Of a stretch of DNA of 64,000 bases, positions 9,908 to 19,712 are shown piece by piece. The DNA lies in contig ONGG01000006.1 of the NCBI GenBank assembly GCA_900317305.1, positions 1 to 64,000 of the forward strand. Direction: 5' to 3'. This stretch comes from an uncultured Prevotellaceae bacterium (lineage in GTDB: Bacteria > Bacteroidota > Bacteroidia > Bacteroidales > Bacteroidaceae). The notes below the pieces were generated by a model. It had not been told where the DNA came from. It did not search any database and worked only from the letters and a program-made list of their open reading frames with translations. A program made the translations under genes and the position numbers. How positions within the stretch are numbered: the stretch's first letter is position 1; every line of letters starts with the position of its first letter.

Positions 9908-9932
9908 ATCTCACGGTTTATTTATACTTTTG
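9901..9932 (+). promoter_or_regulatory. Bacteroidota-type promoter of the hybrid two-component gene
   Basis: TTTG at 9901-9904, 20-nt spacer, TACTTTTG at 9925-9932, eight bases before the ATG at 9940. This gives the regulator its own promoter, separate from the upstream operon, and implies a very short leader. Confidence 0.65.
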
Positions 9933-9939
9933 ACACATC

Positions 9940-12900
9940 ATGCGACGACTGCAGTTACTGATAATAGGAATCCTGCTGCTCATGCCGGCCTGGGCAAAGG
10001 ATGATTACAGCTACCGTCAGATTACGATGAACGACGGTTTGGCTGCCAATGCAGTGCGCAATATTGTACAAGACAAGAATGGTTATATCTGGTTTGGCAC
10101 TGACAATGGCCTTTGCCGTTATGACGGACGGAGAGTATTGCCATTCCGTATCGCCGAGTTAGGCATCAACCAATACATCTCGGCCCTGGTCGCATGTGAT
10201 GAAGGTCTGTATGTTGGTTCTGCGAAGGGCGTATTCTTTGTAGATTTCGCTCACCAGACGATCAACAGGCTCCCGATGGACATCCATTCTACAGTCACCT
10301 ATCTTTCCTTAGACAAGGAAGGCGGACTATGGGTATCGACGATGGAACAAGGAGTGTGGCAGTATATAGCCAAGACAGGAGATATTAAACAATATGGCAT
10401 CAAAACCCCTGGCAATGCTGTGGCCCAGGTGTTTGTGGATGCGGGCAATCAGATATGGACCGTAACAAACTGGGGAGAACCTGTGATACAGAAACTCAAC
10501 CGGCTGCACAACCAGTTTGAGCCCGTCAATCTCAGTTTTAAAGGAGTTCCCACTTCGCTCCGCATGCTTCAGACGAGAGATGGACGCTACTGGCTGGGCA
10601 CTTGGGAACACGGGTTGCTGCTGATGCACAGCGATGGCCAATTGGAACAGGTGCTCAACCCTCAACTCACCAAAGCGGGCTGGCATATACACACACTGTT
10701 TGAAGACCCCGACGGAAGCATTTGCATAGGCTGTGACGATGGCCTGATACGCCTTGACCCGAGGTCGGGAGAGTGGCAGAAATACGCAGACCGATTTGTT
10801 TATGCCATTACCACCGATACCGAAGGAGGCCGGTGGATAGGAACATTCTATGGTGGAGTGAGATATATCTCGCCTGTGGGCAAACGATTCGATGGTTTCG
10901 GGGTGGGAAACGGCCTTTCTGGCAATGTCATATCCAGGTTCTGCGAGGATAAGCAGGGACGCATCTGGATTGGCAGCGACGATGGCGGACTGATGTGCTT
11001 TGCAGACCATTTCGTGAGCTATCCCCATCAAGACCTGCTCTCAAAGCTCAATGTCCATGCCTTGTGCGTAAGCAATCGTAACGAACTCTGGATAGGCACT
11101 TATACCGATGGTGTGATGGTGATGAACCTGGAGACAGGGCAGTTGCGCAAGTATGTGCAGACCAATGACCCAACAAGTCTTGACAATTCCAGTTCGTATG
11201 CCATCTATCAGGACTCGCATGGTGAGATGTGGGTGGCCACGATGGAAGGCTTGTGCCTGTACGACGCCAAGAAAGATGGTTTTACCCGTATAGGCAAGAC
11301 CAATGCCATCACCATCGACATCGATGAAGACAGCGAGGGCAACTTGTGGTTGTCTACCCAAGGCGAAGGGCTATGGCGCTATGACAGGAAAACCCGCAAA
11401 CTGCATAATTTCCGGAGCGAAGACGCCTCTGAGGATACTGCCTTGCCCGACAACCAGGTGAACTGCTGCCACATCGACGAGAAAGGCAGGCTGTGGGTAG
11501 GTACATTTGCAGGATTATGCACCTACGACAAGAAACGTGGGTGTTTCCAACGCGTGAATCTCGATGTGCCGAGCCAGAATATTTTAGGTATCATTGAGGA
11601 TAACGGAGCCTTATGGCTTTCCACCGAGCGTGGTATTGTGAGGTATGTTCCCAAAGAGGGTGTACAACGGTTCACGCTCCACGACGGACTTGTAAGCGAA
11701 CAGTTTCAGCCCAACAGCGCGTTCAAGGCCAACGACGGACGAATCTATTTCGGCTCAACGGGCGGTTTCAACAGTTTTCTGCCTTATCAGATAAAGGCCA
11801 ACACCGTGATGCCGCCGGTGTATGTCACCTCGTTGAGTGTGCTGAACCAAGAGGAGCATAACGCTGAGGGCCAGCCCCTAGACCTTACTCAGACCAAGGA
11901 GATAAAGATAGGTTACAGCGACTCCAAGATGTTCAGCCTGTCGTTTGCCTCTCTCAGTTACTGCTCGCCGGAAAAAATACAGTATGCGTATATGCTTGAA
12001 GGGTTCGACCGCGATTGGAACTATGTAGGCAATCAGAACAGCGCCACATACACCAACCTGCCGGCAGGAACCTATATATTCCGCGTGAAGACAACAAACA
12101 ACGACGGAATATGGTCGGACAATGAGGCCAGTCTGAAGATTGTGGTGGAGCCACCATTCTGGTGGAGTTGGTATGCCAAGCTTTTTTACCTACTGTTATT
12201 ATGCTCTGCCATCTGGTATTATGTACATCTCCGTCTGAAGAGGGCCGAGCATCGTCACCAGATAGAGATGCAGCGCCTGCATGAAGAGAAGGAGAAAGAG
12301 GTGCGCGAGGCGCGTCTGAATTTCTTCACGATGATTGCCCACGAGATACGCACGCCGGTGTCGCTCATCATTGGTCCCTTGGAGAAAATCATGAGACGGG
12401 GAACCCCTTCCGACGACATGAGGGTCATCGACCGCAACGCCCATAGGCTGCTTGAACTGGTGAATCAATTGCTCGATTTTCGCAAGGTGGAGCAACGCAG
12501 TCTGGTGATGCATTTCGCCCCACATAACATCCACCAACTGATCCATTCGGTGAGCGTTCGGTTTGCCCCCACCTTCGAGCAGGGAGGCAAGCATTTCGAG
12601 GTGGTGTATCCCGACGAGCACTTCACGGCTATGGTCGACAAGGAAGCGGTGACCAAAGTGGTGAGCAACCTGTTGACCAATGCCAACAAGTATACGAAAG
12701 ACGACGTTCGCCTCGAGTGCCATGCCGAGCCCGACGAGACGCATTTCCGCATCAGCGTCAGCGACAATGGCGTGGGCATACGCAAGGAAGACCTCGGGCG
12801 CATCTTCGAGCCTTTCTTCCAGACACAGGACAACAAGCCAGGGACAGGCATCGGTCTCAATATCGTAAAAAACATTGTGGACCAGCATCATGGCACCATC

Positions 12901-13830
12901 ACCGTCGACTCCGAGGTGGGCAAAGGCTCAACCTTCACTGTCACGCTGCCTGTGAACCAGCAAGCCACTGACGAGGGAAACATTGCCATGGATACAGTTC
13001 CCCACATCCCGGCCGCAACGGACACCCTATCACCTATGAGCGACTCCCCCTCACGTTCACCCCAGGGAACCAACAAGAGTCTGCCCACGATGCTCATCGT
13101 AGACGACTCCGACGATATGGTGAAATTCCTCTCCGACAATTTCAGCGACAAATACAAGGTGGTGACGGCGGGCGACGGTCTGGAAGCCCTCGACCTGCTC
13201 TCGAAACAAGAGGTGAACATCATCATCAGCGACTGGATGATGCCGAGGATGGATGGCGCCGAGTTCTGCCACCGTGTACGCCACAACCCACTTACCAGCC
13301 ATATCCCCTTTGTGATGCTCACGGCGAAGACCGACGACGACTCCAAGGTGGAAGGCATGGATGTGGGAGCCGACACCTATATCGAGAAACCCTTCTCCGT
13401 GCAGTACCTGGAGGCCTGCATCCGCAACATGCTGCAGATGCGCCGCCGGCTGATGGAGCGGTTCTCTACCCAGCCTCTGGAACCATTGACGCAGATTGCC
13501 CAGAACCCCACCGACAACGAGTTTCTCACGCGCATGAACAAGGTGATAGAGGAGAATTTCTCGAATCCCGACCTGAGCGTAGGGTTCCTTGCCGAACAAC
13601 TGAACATCAGCCGGAGCGGGCTCTTTGCCAAGATCAAGACACTAGCCGATGTGACACCCAACGAGATGATACAGATAGTGCGCCTGAAACGTGCCGCCCG
13701 TCTGCTGCGCGAGGGAGCATACACCGTCAGCGAGATAAGCATTATGGTGGGATTCTCCAACCCCTCCTACTTCTCGAAATGCTTCTACAAGCAGTTTGGC
13801 ATCCGTCCTGCCGACTACAAGAAGCAGTGA
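9940..13830 (+). CDS. Hybrid two-component system sensor/regulator (HTCS)
   Basis: 1296 residues. Signal peptide at 1-19, a periplasmic two-propeller sensor of Reg_prop repeats (recurrent G-x-W-[IV]-G-T patterns, about 30-640), a Y_Y_Y domain about 690-760 and one membrane segment about 755-780. A histidine kinase follows (phospho-acceptor His in MIAHEIRTP about residue 801; ATPase N, G1 and G2 boxes about 905-1015, with DNGVGI and GTGIGL). Then a receiver domain (LIVDDSDD about 1050, acceptor Asp in SDWMMPRMDG about 1097) and a C-terminal AraC-type helix-turn-helix about 1195-1296. This is the standard PUL regulator: it senses a periplasmic oligosaccharide and activates the adjacent susCD operon. 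The next genes follow after about 100 nt without a visible promoter and may be co-transcribed. Confidence 0.95.
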   Translation: MRRLQLLIIGILLLMPAWAKDDYSYRQITMNDGLAANAVRNIVQDKNGYIWFGTDNGLCRYDGRRVLPFRIAELGINQYISALVACDEGLYVGSAKGVFFVDFAHQTINRLPMDIHSTVTYLSLDKEGGLWVSTMEQGVWQYIAKTGDIKQYGIKTPGNAVAQVFVDAGNQIWTVTNWGEPVIQKLNRLHNQFEPVNLSFKGVPTSLRMLQTRDGRYWLGTWEHGLLLMHSDGQLEQVLNPQLTKAGWHIHTLFEDPDGSICIGCDDGLIRLDPRSGEWQKYADRFVYAITTDTEGGRWIGTFYGGVRYISPVGKRFDGFGVGNGLSGNVISRFCEDKQGRIWIGSDDGGLMCFADHFVSYPHQDLLSKLNVHALCVSNRNELWIGTYTDGVMVMNLETGQLRKYVQTNDPTSLDNSSSYAIYQDSHGEMWVATMEGLCLYDAKKDGFTRIGKTNAITIDIDEDSEGNLWLSTQGEGLWRYDRKTRKLHNFRSEDASEDTALPDNQVNCCHIDEKGRLWVGTFAGLCTYDKKRGCFQRVNLDVPSQNILGIIEDNGALWLSTERGIVRYVPKEGVQRFTLHDGLVSEQFQPNSAFKANDGRIYFGSTGGFNSFLPYQIKANTVMPPVYVTSLSVLNQEEHNAEGQPLDLTQTKEIKIGYSDSKMFSLSFASLSYCSPEKIQYAYMLEGFDRDWNYVGNQNSATYTNLPAGTYIFRVKTTNNDGIWSDNEASLKIVVEPPFWWSWYAKLFYLLLLCSAIWYYVHLRLKRAEHRHQIEMQRLHEEKEKEVREARLNFFTMIAHEIRTPVSLIIGPLEKIMRRGTPSDDMRVIDRNAHRLLELVNQLLDFRKVEQRSLVMHFAPHNIHQLIHSVSVRFAPTFEQGGKHFEVVYPDEHFTAMVDKEAVTKVVSNLLTNANKYTKDDVRLECHAEPDETHFRISVSDNGVGIRKEDLGRIFEPFFQTQDNKPGTGIGLNIVKNIVDQHHGTITVDSEVGKGSTFTVTLPVNQQATDEGNIAMDTVPHIPAATDTLSPMSDSPSRSPQGTNKSLPTMLIVDDSDDMVKFLSDNFSDKYKVVTAGDGLEALDLLSKQEVNIIISDWMMPRMDGAEFCHRVRHNPLTSHIPFVMLTAKTDDDSKVEGMDVGADTYIEKPFSVQYLEACIRNMLQMRRRLMERFSTQPLEPLTQIAQNPTDNEFLTRMNKVIEENFSNPDLSVGFLAEQLNISRSGLFAKIKTLADVTPNEMIQIVRLKRAARLLREGAYTVSEISIMVGFSNPSYFSKCFYKQFGIRPADYKKQ

Positions 13831-13929
13831 TGCCATCGGAACGCCATCAACAAAGCATGGCAATACCTGTCATCGCAATCAACCATCACAAACCCATACA
13901 ACGTGAAATATCCAGAAAACGACAAGGGC

Positions 13930-16290
13930 ATGAACGCCCGCATACGCCGACTGCGAGAGCAGAGCATCAACACCCCCACCACGTTGAGCATAGAGAGGGC
14001 GCTCATCGAGACCGCCTTCTACCAGGCTCATTATGGCACCATGCCATTGCCTATGCTCAGGGCGCGCAATTTCTACGAAATTTGCCAGAAGAAGACCATC
14101 TATATTGGCGACGACGAGTTGATAGTGGGCGAGCGTGGCCCCAAGCCCAAGGCCGTACCCACTTTTCCCGAACTCACCTGCCACTCTGTGGCCGACCTGA
14201 AAACGCTCAACGAGCGGCAGTTGCAGCCCTACAGAATCAGCCAGGAAGACATCGACACCTATGAGCGGGTGGTCATTCCCTACTGGAAGGGCAAGACCCA
14301 GCGCGAGCGCATCTTCGGACATGTGTCGAAGGAATGGGAAGAGGCCTACCATGCGGGCGTGTTCACCGAGTTCATGGAGCAGCGGGCAGCCGGACACACC
14401 GCCATGGATGGCAAGATGTATCGCGAGGGGCTGCTCGACGTGAAGGCGAGGATAGAGCGGAAAATCGCCGAACTCGACTTCATCTACGACCCGGAAGCCA
14501 CCGACAAGCAACAGGAACTCGAGGCGATGGCCATCTCATGCGATGCGGCCATTCTCTTTGCCGAGCGCCATGCCAAATTGGCCGAGAAGATGGCTGCTAC
14601 GGAGGATAACGAACAACGGAGGAAAGAACTGCTGAAGATTGCCGACGTATGTCACTGGGTACCCGCCCATGCGCCACGCGACATGTGGGAGGCCATACAG
14701 ATGTATTGGTTCGTGCATCTGGGCACGGTGACCGAACTCAACGGGTGGGACTCGATGAATCCCGGCCATATCGACCAGCACCTCTATCCCTTTTACAAGA
14801 AGGCACTCGACGAGGGCACGCTCACCCGTGAGCAAGCCAAGGAGTTGCTCTGCTGCCTCTGGATTAAGTTCAACAACCAACCCGCACCACCCAAGGTGGG
14901 GGTCACGGCCCTGGAATCTGGCACCTACAACGATTTCACCAACATCAACATCGGTGGTATCGACCGCGAGGGCAACAGTGCGGCCAACGACCTCTCCTTC
15001 ATGATACTCGAGATACAGGAAGAGTTGCACCAGTTGCAGCCCGGACTGAGCATCCATATCGCGCACAACACCCCCGATGAGTTCCTGCTCGAGGGTATCA
15101 AGGTCATCAGGCAAGGACATGGATACCCCTCCGTCTTCAACCCCGACGTCTATGTACGCGAGATGGTGCGTGCCGGGAAAAGCCTTGAGGACGCCAGGGA
15201 GGGCGGTTGCTCGGGATGTATCGAGGTAGGAGCTTTCGGCAAGGAAGCCTACCTGCTCACGGGATACCTGAACACGCCGAAGATTCTCGAGATAACTCTC
15301 CACAACGGTGTGGACCCAGCCACAGGAAAGCAGTTGGGGCTGTCGACTGGCGACCCAAGAGGATTTTGTTCGTTCGACCAGTTGTACGAGGCGTGGCACC
15401 GGCAGATGGTCTACTTCGTCGACCTGAAGTTGGCAGTCAACAACTACATTGAGCGGATGTTCTCTCTCTATGCCCCCGCCACCTTCTTGAGCATCTTCAT
15501 CGACGACTGCATAGAGAGGGGAAGAGACTACTATAGTGGCGGTGCGAGATACAACACCACCTATATCCAGTGTACCGGACTGGGCACACTCACCGACTGC
15601 CTCACCTCGCTGAAGAAGCATGTGTTTGAGGAGCACCGTTATAGCATGGACCAGATGATGGAGGCACTGGATAGCAATTTCGAGGGCAATGAGGTGATGA
15701 GGCAGTATATCCGTTATCACACCCCATTCTTCGGAAACGACGACGCCTATGCCGATGACATCGCCCTACGCATCTACAATGACCTTGTGGAGGCTATAGA
15801 GGGCAGACCCAACACACGTGGGGGAGCAACGCATCTCAACATGCTCAGCACCACCTGCCACAATTACTTCGGTTCGGTGTGTGGAGCCACGCCCAATGGC
15901 CGTCTGGCCCACTTCGCCATCAGCGACGGCACCTCGCCCGCCCATGGTTCCGACAGCCATGGACCAACGGCGGTGATCAAGTCGCTGGGGAAACTCGACC
16001 AGACGAAAAGTGGCGGCACGTTGCTGAACGTGCGCTTTGTGCCGGCCCTGCTGCGCCGGGAAGAAGACCAGCGCAAACTGGCCTCGCTCATCCGCACCTA
16101 CTTCAAGATGGGCGGTCATCATATCCAGTTCAACATCGTGGACACCGACACCCTGCTCGATGCCCAGAAGCATCCCGAGAATTACCGCGACCTACTGGTG
16201 CGCGTGGCAGGCTATTCTGACTATTTCAACGATATGACCGAGCAGTTGCAAAACGAAATTATAGCGCGGACAGAGAATGCCGAACTGTGA
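13930..16290 (+). CDS. Glycyl radical enzyme resembling trans-4-hydroxy-L-proline dehydratase
   Basis: 786 residues from ATG 13930; a GTG at 13903 would add nine residues, but the ATG gives the length and N-terminus I recall for HypD (about 789). It carries the PFL-like barrel, an active-site loop with GCIEVGAFGKEAY (thiyl Cys and general-base Glu two residues on), and a C-terminal glycyl radical motif RVAGYSDYFN. Similarity to Clostridioides difficile HypD, as I remember it, runs along the whole chain: LREQSIN, FTEFMEQRA-GHT, WFVHLGTVTELN-WD, FNNQPAPPKVG, TGYLN-PKILE, GGARYNT, STTCHNYFG. HypD dehydrates trans-4-hydroxyproline to pyrroline-5-carboxylate under anaerobic conditions. A related GRE with another substrate cannot be ruled out, and no proC lies nearby. 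It overlaps its activase by 14 nt. Confidence 0.8.
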   Translation: MNARIRRLREQSINTPTTLSIERALIETAFYQAHYGTMPLPMLRARNFYEICQKKTIYIGDDELIVGERGPKPKAVPTFPELTCHSVADLKTLNERQLQPYRISQEDIDTYERVVIPYWKGKTQRERIFGHVSKEWEEAYHAGVFTEFMEQRAAGHTAMDGKMYREGLLDVKARIERKIAELDFIYDPEATDKQQELEAMAISCDAAILFAERHAKLAEKMAATEDNEQRRKELLKIADVCHWVPAHAPRDMWEAIQMYWFVHLGTVTELNGWDSMNPGHIDQHLYPFYKKALDEGTLTREQAKELLCCLWIKFNNQPAPPKVGVTALESGTYNDFTNINIGGIDREGNSAANDLSFMILEIQEELHQLQPGLSIHIAHNTPDEFLLEGIKVIRQGHGYPSVFNPDVYVREMVRAGKSLEDAREGGCSGCIEVGAFGKEAYLLTGYLNTPKILEITLHNGVDPATGKQLGLSTGDPRGFCSFDQLYEAWHRQMVYFVDLKLAVNNYIERMFSLYAPATFLSIFIDDCIERGRDYYSGGARYNTTYIQCTGLGTLTDCLTSLKKHVFEEHRYSMDQMMEALDSNFEGNEVMRQYIRYHTPFFGNDDAYADDIALRIYNDLVEAIEGRPNTRGGATHLNMLSTTCHNYFGSVCGATPNGRLAHFAISDGTSPAHGSDSHGPTAVIKSLGKLDQTKSGGTLLNVRFVPALLRREEDQRKLASLIRTYFKMGGHHIQFNIVDTDTLLDAQKHPENYRDLLVRVAGYSDYFNDMTEQLQNEIIARTENAEL

Positions 16291-17215
16291 GAAGCCTATG
16301 GACAGCCTCCCTTTGATATTCGACATCAAGCGCTATGCCATCAACGACGGCCCCGGCATCCGCACCACGCTCTTTGTCAAGGGATGTCCGTTGCGCTGCG
16401 TGTGGTGCCATAATCCTGAGAGTTGGAGCAGCGAGCGGCAGTTGCTTTACAAACATGGCAAATGCCTGGGTTGCCAAACCTGCGTGAGTGCTTGCCCACA
16501 TCACGCCCTTTCATATGGTGAGAGCGGCATCACCCTCCATGCCGCGGATTGTGCAAGGTGCGGACGTTGTGCCGAAGAGTGCCCGACGATGGCGTTGGAA
16601 ATGTGTGGACGCGAGTGGACGATGGAAGCGCTGACGGCCGAAATAGAGAAGGAGCGCCAGGTGATGGAGGACAGTGGCGGCGGCGTGACCATCTGTGGAG
16701 GCGAACCGCTGATGTTCCCCACTTTTTTGCTGAAAATGCTGCGAATGCTTCAGGAGCGAGGTTTCCACCGTGTGGTAGACACCTCACTCTATGCCTCACG
16801 CCAAGTGGTGGAGCAAGTGGCGGCGGAATGCGAGCTGATGCTGGTGGACCTGAAAATCATGGACAGAGAGAAGCATCGGATGTATACAGGTGTGGAAAAT
16901 CAAGTGATAATTGACAACATACGATGGCTGGCTGCGAGCGGCCATGCCTTTTCCATCCGCATCCCCCTGATCGAAGGGGTGAATGCCGACGAGGAAAACA
17001 TCATGGCGACTGGACGATTCCTACGCTCATTGCCATGGAAGAATCCTGTGGTGCACCTGTTGCCCTATCACGATGTGGGAAAGGACAAGCACCGACGCAT
17101 GTGGTCGGTATACAACCCGAAAGGCTACAGCATGGCCGCACCCACGGATGAACAGATAGAGCACTGCAAGAGGCAGCTCTCCGAATTCGGGCTACCGGTG
17201 ATTATCGGAGGATAA
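16277..17215 (+). CDS. Glycyl radical enzyme activase (radical SAM)
   Basis: 312 residues. The radical-SAM cluster motif is C-P-L-R-C-V-W-C near residue 39. Two four-cysteine ferredoxin motifs follow, CLGCQTCVSACP and CARCGRCAEECP, about residues 60-105. This is the layout of PFL-type and HypD-type activating enzymes that abstract the glycine hydrogen of the partner using S-adenosylmethionine. The GGEPLM motif of this family is present. The gene starts inside the 3' end of the glycyl radical enzyme gene (an ATG at 16298 is an alternative start), so the two are translationally coupled. It is oxygen sensitive by family and fits an anaerobic gut or rumen lifestyle. Confidence 0.92.
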   Translation: MPNCEKPMDSLPLIFDIKRYAINDGPGIRTTLFVKGCPLRCVWCHNPESWSSERQLLYKHGKCLGCQTCVSACPHHALSYGESGITLHAADCARCGRCAEECPTMALEMCGREWTMEALTAEIEKERQVMEDSGGGVTICGGEPLMFPTFLLKMLRMLQERGFHRVVDTSLYASRQVVEQVAAECELMLVDLKIMDREKHRMYTGVENQVIIDNIRWLAASGHAFSIRIPLIEGVNADEENIMATGRFLRSLPWKNPVVHLLPYHDVGKDKHRRMWSVYNPKGYSMAAPTDEQIEHCKRQLSEFGLPVIIGG

Positions 17216-17237
17216 GAATGGCCTGTCCGACATAAGG

Positions 17238-19421
17238 CTACCGTCGGATAAGCGTGGAACCCGTCAGGGCCTGGTCGGAGGCACAGACCTGAATGGCATA
17301 TACGCCTCGGGGCAAAGTGCCAAGGTCGACTGCCGCCATACCGCCTTCGGGCAGCACTTGGGTCGACATCACCTCGGTGCCAGAGGTGGCAAACACCCTC
17401 ACCATTACAGGTTTGGCATATGGATGGGGGAAACCGAGGCACAGCCTGCCGTCTTCGGAAAGAGAGAAGCGAACTGCCGCAGGCTGATGGTCGGAAATCT
17501 CCTTGATATCCGACAAGCCCAAGATATAGAGCAGACCCTTGTATGCATCTATCTCGCCATAACCATAGAAATTGTTGGGATACTCGAGCGACTCGTCGTA
17601 GCGACGGCTGGTCTGCCGTATCACCTCCATCACATCGTCGCGGCTGAGCGTGGGGTCTGCCTCGAGCCATAGGGCGATGGCACCTGCCGCCACAGGTGTG
17701 GACATCGATGTGCCACTATTGGAATTCCAGGCGTAGGTGCGGCCATTGAACTCGAAATGCTCCACATCCGACTCGATATCGGAAGCGTCGGGACAGGCCT
17801 CGAGGTAATACGAACTGTAGGACGAGATGATGTTGGTGCCTGGCGCCATCACATCGGGTTTCACCCTGCCATCAAAAGTAGGACCTACCGACGAATAGTC
17901 GCTGCGCTCACCATGAGAACCCTTGTCGTAGACATGCAAATCTCCCTTGTAGTTGACGTACTGTGTGCGATATCCTGTGGCCCCCGTGCAGATGACCGCC
18001 GGCGCACTCGAGGGAGAGTGGATGGAATAGGCACTGCTACCCAGCGACTCATCCTCAGGCACAAGGTATCCCCCTCCTCGGAACATCTCCAGTTCTACAT
18101 TCTCTCCCTTGAGGTCGACCCCCGCATAGTAGTCGAGTCCCATTCGCTTGTCGGTGCCAACGATCACCTCCACCACCTCTTCGGCCGCATTGTAGTATGA
18201 GGGGTAGCGGGTAGCGGTGATGTAATATGGTTTTCCGCCCACCTCCAAGGTGTCGGTAAGAAGAGAGTCGGAACGGAGATAGATGTCGGCGGGCCGAAGC
18301 AAATAGGTCTGACGGGCATTGTCGGGACCATAGAGCACGAAATCAAGCATATAGTCATCGGAAGTCGTCTTCACGGAGAAATAACCCGAAGAGCCACCCG
18401 ATATGAGCGCCACCCTTGCCGACTCCATACCCACAGGCTTCACCACATGGGCCACCTGATGGCCGGCATTGCCTGCCGAAGCCACGATGATGCGTCCTGG
18501 ACCGACCAGACTGTCGAGCATCTCGTAATAGAGGGCGTCGTCGCCACGGAAGTCCATCATCGACCCCTCGCTGAACGACACCACACAAGGCTTGCCCACC
18601 GACTTGGCATAATCGAAGATATATTTGAATCCCAAAGCGTCGAGGGCATAGGTGTACTTGTAGACATCGGCAGAATCGATGAGAGAGATATCCTCGGTCA
18701 CGGCATTGCTCACCAGACAGATGTCGCTGCCAGGAGCCATACCGCGGTAGGAGGTGTCGTATCCGCTTCCCGCCGCACACCCCAATGTGTGGGTACCATG
18801 CGAGATGATGTAGGCATCGCGGGAATGGGCATACGTCTTCAGGGCCTCCTCGGTAGTATACTCCGCCCCCACATAGAGGTCGCTGCCAAGAGTATCGAGT
18901 GAGAGGAAATCCCACATCCGCTTGATACGATATTCGGAAAGGCTGGTGTCGTAGAAATTGGGATGTGTGAGGTCGAAGCCGATATCCTGAACACCCACCA
19001 CCACGCCACGGCCAGTGAAAGCCTGGGGCAACAGCTCACCGGCATGCGCCTTAGCCCCACCCAAGAGCACCAACGTGGTGTCCATCTGTATGGAGTTGCC
19101 TTGCCGGGCCTCGATGCGCGACACCTCGGGCCGGAGCGACAAGGGCGAGAGACTGCGCAAGGGTATGCTTGCCACATGGAGATTGCCAAACCTGGCCAGA
19201 CTGCGCCCCCCGTAAAGGGCGAGGAGGCTGTCGGCATTTCCCTCAATGCGCACGAAAGCACACAACTCGCGGTCGCCAGCCGAAGGCATCCGCCTCATCC
19301 TGCCCGTAGTTTCCATCGCCAGTTGCCTCACCATCGACGACATCTTGGCATAATTGGCCTGTTGGCACCATGCCGTGAGTGTGAGGAGCAAGAAAACAAG
19401 CGATATGGTAGTTTTTCTCAT
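17238..19421 (-). CDS. Secreted S8 (subtilisin-like) serine peptidase with T9SS-like C-terminal domain
   Basis: 727 residues with a signal peptide ending near residue 20. The catalytic triad is visible: Asp146 in VQDIGFD, His208 in SHGTH, and Ser in NSGTSMSTPVAAG (about residue 575). The last about 75 residues (RVFATSGTEV ... LPRGVYAIQV ... STLIRR) look like a type A sorting domain of the type IX secretion system, which would send the enzyme to the surface or medium. The gene converges on the glycyl radical activase with 22 nt between stops. It may supply peptides to the same catabolic route, but it is in the opposite orientation and no co-regulation is shown. I find no clear -7 box upstream. 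Confidence 0.9.
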   Translation of the reverse strand: MRKTTISLVFLLLTLTAWCQQANYAKMSSMVRQLAMETTGRMRRMPSAGDRELCAFVRIEGNADSLLALYGGRSLARFGNLHVASIPLRSLSPLSLRPEVSRIEARQGNSIQMDTTLVLLGGAKAHAGELLPQAFTGRGVVVGVQDIGFDLTHPNFYDTSLSEYRIKRMWDFLSLDTLGSDLYVGAEYTTEEALKTYAHSRDAYIISHGTHTLGCAAGSGYDTSYRGMAPGSDICLVSNAVTEDISLIDSADVYKYTYALDALGFKYIFDYAKSVGKPCVVSFSEGSMMDFRGDDALYYEMLDSLVGPGRIIVASAGNAGHQVAHVVKPVGMESARVALISGGSSGYFSVKTTSDDYMLDFVLYGPDNARQTYLLRPADIYLRSDSLLTDTLEVGGKPYYITATRYPSYYNAAEEVVEVIVGTDKRMGLDYYAGVDLKGENVELEMFRGGGYLVPEDESLGSSAYSIHSPSSAPAVICTGATGYRTQYVNYKGDLHVYDKGSHGERSDYSSVGPTFDGRVKPDVMAPGTNIISSYSSYYLEACPDASDIESDVEHFEFNGRTYAWNSNSGTSMSTPVAAGAIALWLEADPTLSRDDVMEVIRQTSRRYDESLEYPNNFYGYGEIDAYKGLLYILGLSDIKEISDHQPAAVRFSLSEDGRLCLGFPHPYAKPVMVRVFATSGTEVMSTQVLPEGGMAAVDLGTLPRGVYAIQVCASDQALTGSTLIRR

Positions 19422-19586
19422 AAATTACGATTTTTCATATATAATAAGGATATGGTTGCAAAATAAGCGAAAATTTATCAAATCAGCAAATTATTAAGCA
19501 GGAAAGAGGGTTTTTCGCTTTTACTCCCATTTTTTTGACGTAGGTCAAAAAAGAGGGGTTGTTAACGCAAACAGGGAAGAAAAAAC

Positions 19587-19617
19587 TTGATGTTGGAGAA
19601 AAAACGCTCTACCTTTG
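19587..19617 (+). promoter_or_regulatory. Promoter of the small secreted protein gene
   Basis: TTG at 19587-19589, 20-nt spacer, TACCTTTG at 19610-19617. The leader to the ATG at 19713 is long (about 85 nt) and A-rich. The rest of the 290-nt spacer (19422-19712) holds no gene that I can see. Confidence 0.65.
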
Positions 19618-19712
19618 CACCAGCGAAATGCAAAAAAGGATAACAATTATTATTAACAAGGAAGAGCCTCAAGCAGGCTCCAGAAACTAAAATTTAAAGA
19701 AAGGGTAAAAAG

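Noticed and set aside
14536-15720. 394-residue open frame on the minus strand
   Set aside because: It is antisense to the glycyl radical enzyme gene, whose motifs are intact; GC-rich third codon positions create such shadows.
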